From the NCBI GenBank assembly GCA_026388255.1, contig JAPLKC010000025.1, positions 1 to 64,000 of the forward strand: a DNA stretch of 64,000 nucleotides, read 5' to 3'. Source of the DNA: Pseudomonadota bacterium (lineage in GTDB: Bacteria > Desulfobacterota > Syntrophorhabdia > Syntrophorhabdales > Syntrophorhabdaceae). The notes under the pieces are model-generated. The model had not been told where the DNA came from. It made no database searches and saw only the letters and a list, made by a program, of their open reading frames with translations. Below, piece by piece: positions 61,458 to 64,000 of this stretch (its first letter is position 1; each line of letters begins with the position of its first letter). Position numbers and translations under genes: made by a program.

Positions 61458-64000
61458 AAAATATATACTCCATACCGTTCGGCTCTGATTTTATTGATGT
61501 ACTTAAGGATTTTATCCTTGATCGCAGCAAAGACATATCAAGGGTTGCCGTTGTTTTTCCCGGCAAAAGACCGTCTCTCTATCTCAAGAGAAGGCTTGCG
61601 GAACACTTTCAAAGGCCTTTTTATCCCCCAACATTCTTCTCCATAGAGGAATTTATCGATTATATCGTAAAGCAGCGATATCACGACTATTCGGACATTG
61701 AATATGCCGACGCCATTTGGCTGCTGTATCAAACGGTTCAGTCATTAAAGGCCTTCAACAACCATGCCTTGAAGAATAAGGGTTTCGGGGAATTCTTTTC
61801 CTGGGGACACTACATGCTCGATTTTATCAACCAGCTTGACATGGAAAATATTCCGAATACAAAACTCCTTTCCCTGGAAAACAATGCAAAGATCGGATAT
61901 GACATTCCTGAAAGCATAAATGAACTGCTGATGAATATAAGTATCTTAAGGGAGGAATTTCACGCATCGCTGAAAGAGCAAAAATGTTTTAGCCCCGGGT
62001 TGAAACATCTGTGCTCGCTTGAGGTCATTGAAGAGGTTGATTTCAGTGAATTTGAAATGATCTGTTTTGCAGGACTTTTTGCAGCAGGAGAGGTGGAGAA
62101 AAAACTTATTAAGACTATCTGTGAGAGAGGCAAAGGGGAAATCATCGTAGAAGGCAACCCCGAAGAATGGCCTGTATTAAAACAGTTTGTTTCATATCTC
62201 GGCGCCGGTATTGAACAGATTGAATGTCAAACTACAGAACCTGCACTTGTAAAGATGTATGCCGGATTCGATACCCACTCCGAGATTATGAAGGTACAGG
62301 AGATACTAAAAACAGTCAATTCAAAAAAAACTGCCATTATCCTCCCTTTGTCGGAATCGCTTTTCCCTCTCCTTACCTTTGCAATTGACAGGATTGACGC
62401 AAAATACAATATTTCCCTCGGATACCCTTTTTCGAGGACATCTGTTTTTGATTTGATTGCAAGCGTGTTGAATGCACAACTCACAAAGCGAAAAGGAGGC
62501 CTGTATTCAACAGGCAGCTACCTTCAGGTCGTCCTCCATCCCTTTATAAAAAACCTTGAAATACCGGAAAATATTAGAGCACTCATCTACTATATTGAAA
62601 AGTCGCTTACCGGCGATATTCGCAGCAGTATCTCAGGCAAACCATTTATAAGACTGGAAGAGGTTGAATCCATGCTGCAGGGGAAGGAGTCAATAACCGG
62701 CAATGCACGTGAAATCCTGAAAGAATTACAGGCAATGTTCTTTCAAAGTATTGAAAAAGCGGATAATTTATTCGAAATGACCGAAGCCCTGGAGAAGGCC
62801 CTTCAGTTCATTCTCGCATATACGCCTCTTCGCTCTTACGTGCTTTCAGGGGAGATATTCAAGCAGGTATATGAATCTCTTGAAAACCTGAAACATGCCG
62901 GGTTCTGCAGAGAAACCCTGAATCCTGATCAAGAGGAAAATAAAAGAATACTCTGCGACTTTATCCTGTATCATTTGAGAACAATCAATCTGCCTTTCGA
63001 AACAAAACCGATTGAGGATCTGGAGATCATCGGTGTCCTTGAATCGAGAAATATTGCTTTTGATACTGTAATTATGCTCGACGTGAATGAAGGGATCATG
63101 CCTCAGCCGAAAAAGATAGACCCGCTCATACCCTTGGGCATATATGATAAGCTCGGCATTCCATCGCCTGAATTCAATGAAGAGATCTACCGGTATTACT
63201 TTTACCGTCTCATTAAATCGGCAAAAGAGATACACCTGCTGTACATAAATGCGGAAGACAGACAGCGAAGCAGGTACATTGAACAACTCCTGTGGGAACA
63301 TGAAAAATTGAAAAAACAACTTAACGTCATCCCCATAGAACATGCAGTCTATAAAGTCAATCTAAGACCCGGTATATACCTGCCTGAGATAAAAAAAACA
63401 GGCATGGTACTGCAACAACTCAGGAACATGGTCTATTCACCATCTGCAATAGACAATTATATAAAATGCCCGATACTGTTTTACTACAGCAACATCCTCA
63501 AATTTGAGGAAAAACGTTTTGTAACAGAGGATATAGATATAATGGACAGGGGGAATCTGATTCATCGGATTCTTTTTGATACCTTTAAGGGTTTTATGAA
63601 TATGGAGATCGATCCTTTGCATTACAACGATATCCTTGAAAAGATGCATGAGGCAATTGAAAGTTGTTTCAAGGACAAGGTGGTTACAGGCGACTACTAC
63701 CTTTTTAAAACACTGGCACTCTACAAGCTGGAAGGGTTTTTAAGAAAAAATGTCAAAAATGTGTCCGGACCGTTCATTATTCAATACCTCGAAGAAACAG
63801 TAAGAGGTGATATAAGCACAGGGGATGTACCCATTCGCTTTAAAGGGAGGATAGACCGGGTTGATTGCTCCCTTGACAGCAACTACATGATAATTGATTA
63901 CAAAACCGGCAATACAAAAGAATATTCACAGAATATCCTGAAAAAAACAGATTTCAGCTCCATTGACGATATCCATAAACATATTGAATCCTTCCAACTG
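61454..64000 (+). CDS. AddB/RecC-like PD-(D/E)xK nuclease, 3' end missing
   Basis: 849 codons, open to the right edge without a stop. ATG overlaps the AddA-like stop by 4 bases. The N-terminal part has V-V-F-P-G-K-R-P-S in place of a Walker A, and so looks ATPase-dead in the manner of AddB/RecC proteins. Late in the frame, Y-I-K-C-P-I-L-F-Y-Y near 672 resembles the first Fe-S cysteine of AddB. R-G-N-L-I-H follows, and then G-R-I-D-R-V-D with I-I-D-Y-K-T-G near 800-820 is the PD-(D/E)xK nuclease site. With AddA it would resect double-strand breaks and load recombinase. Confidence 0.85.
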   Translation, partial: MKNIYSIPFGSDFIDVLKDFILDRSKDISRVAVVFPGKRPSLYLKRRLAEHFQRPFYPPTFFSIEEFIDYIVKQRYHDYSDIEYADAIWLLYQTVQSLKAFNNHALKNKGFGEFFSWGHYMLDFINQLDMENIPNTKLLSLENNAKIGYDIPESINELLMNISILREEFHASLKEQKCFSPGLKHLCSLEVIEEVDFSEFEMICFAGLFAAGEVEKKLIKTICERGKGEIIVEGNPEEWPVLKQFVSYLGAGIEQIECQTTEPALVKMYAGFDTHSEIMKVQEILKTVNSKKTAIILPLSESLFPLLTFAIDRIDAKYNISLGYPFSRTSVFDLIASVLNAQLTKRKGGLYSTGSYLQVVLHPFIKNLEIPENIRALIYYIEKSLTGDIRSSISGKPFIRLEEVESMLQGKESITGNAREILKELQAMFFQSIEKADNLFEMTEALEKALQFILAYTPLRSYVLSGEIFKQVYESLENLKHAGFCRETLNPDQEENKRILCDFILYHLRTINLPFETKPIEDLEIIGVLESRNIAFDTVIMLDVNEGIMPQPKKIDPLIPLGIYDKLGIPSPEFNEEIYRYYFYRLIKSAKEIHLLYINAEDRQRSRYIEQLLWEHEKLKKQLNVIPIEHAVYKVNLRPGIYLPEIKKTGMVLQQLRNMVYSPSAIDNYIKCPILFYYSNILKFEEKRFVTEDIDIMDRGNLIHRILFDTFKGFMNMEIDPLHYNDILEKMHEAIESCFKDKVVTGDYYLFKTLALYKLEGFLRKNVKNVSGPFIIQYLEETVRGDISTGDVPIRFKGRIDRVDCSLDSNYMIIDYKTGNTKEYSQNILKKTDFSSIDDIHKHIESFQL

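Overview
The window looks like a chromosomal piece of a strictly anaerobic, moderately AT-rich Gram-negative bacterium, most plausibly a syntrophic or fermentative deltaproteobacterium (Desulfobacterota). The reasons are a lipoprotein and class A PBP of Gram-negative type, a histidine kinase built on an [FeFe]-hydrogenase-like domain, and a fused NfnAB transhydrogenase, which is typical of ferredoxin/hydrogen-based anaerobes. The taxonomic call is inference; there is no rRNA in the window.

Region 1 (1-21727, all minus strand) is one tightly packed surface-glycan operon that runs off the left edge. It starts with an EPS-type MarR regulator behind a strong sigma-70 promoter. It then carries the legionaminic-acid style genes in nearly the order of the Campylobacter ptm/leg locus: an extended SDR, LegC-like aminotransferase, LegH-like acyltransferase, NeuB/LegI synthase, NeuC/LegG epimerase, PtmE-like CBS-nucleotidyltransferase, methyltransferase, B12-radical SAM, Fe-ADH, class III aminotransferase, Gfo/Idh, PtmA-like SDR, CMP-sugar synthetase and WbuX/PtmG-type amidotransferase with HisF/HisH partners. 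It ends with pseudaminic-acid genes (pseB, SpsF-like cytidylyltransferase, start of pseG). Together they would make two CMP-activated nonulosonic acids, probably one with an acetamidino group, for flagellin, LPS or S-layer glycosylation.

Region 2 (21954-38169) is housekeeping and mixed: GT4 glycosyltransferase, MaoC-like and FMN-reductase genes, a third B12-radical SAM, a PaaI-like thioesterase, class A PBP, CBS protein, DEAD-box helicase, methyltransferase, HAD phosphatase, rpoD, and small conserved proteins. It is littered with decay: an IS21 istA fragment, a UvrD-type helicase pseudogene, a hairpin-rich element, a MITE-like repeat and a tiny secreted-peptide ORF.

Region 3 (38512-50333) is accessory. 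A CHAT-protease/TPR lipoprotein, flanked by imperfect direct repeats, stands divergent to a CHASE2-adenylate cyclase/FecR operon. Then come an HExxH membrane protein, a single-gene PD-(D/E)xK nuclease-P-loop ATPase that looks like a defence protein, a broken ParB-like gene between 18-bp direct repeats, and tRNA-Leu(CAA).

Region 4 (50405-64000): a GT2 glycosyltransferase; a redox-signalling operon (hydrogenase-like histidine kinase, response regulator, hybrid response-regulator/kinase) leading directly into the NfnAB fusion and closed by a strong terminator; and an AddAB/RecBC-like helicase-nuclease pair, the second gene cut by the right edge.
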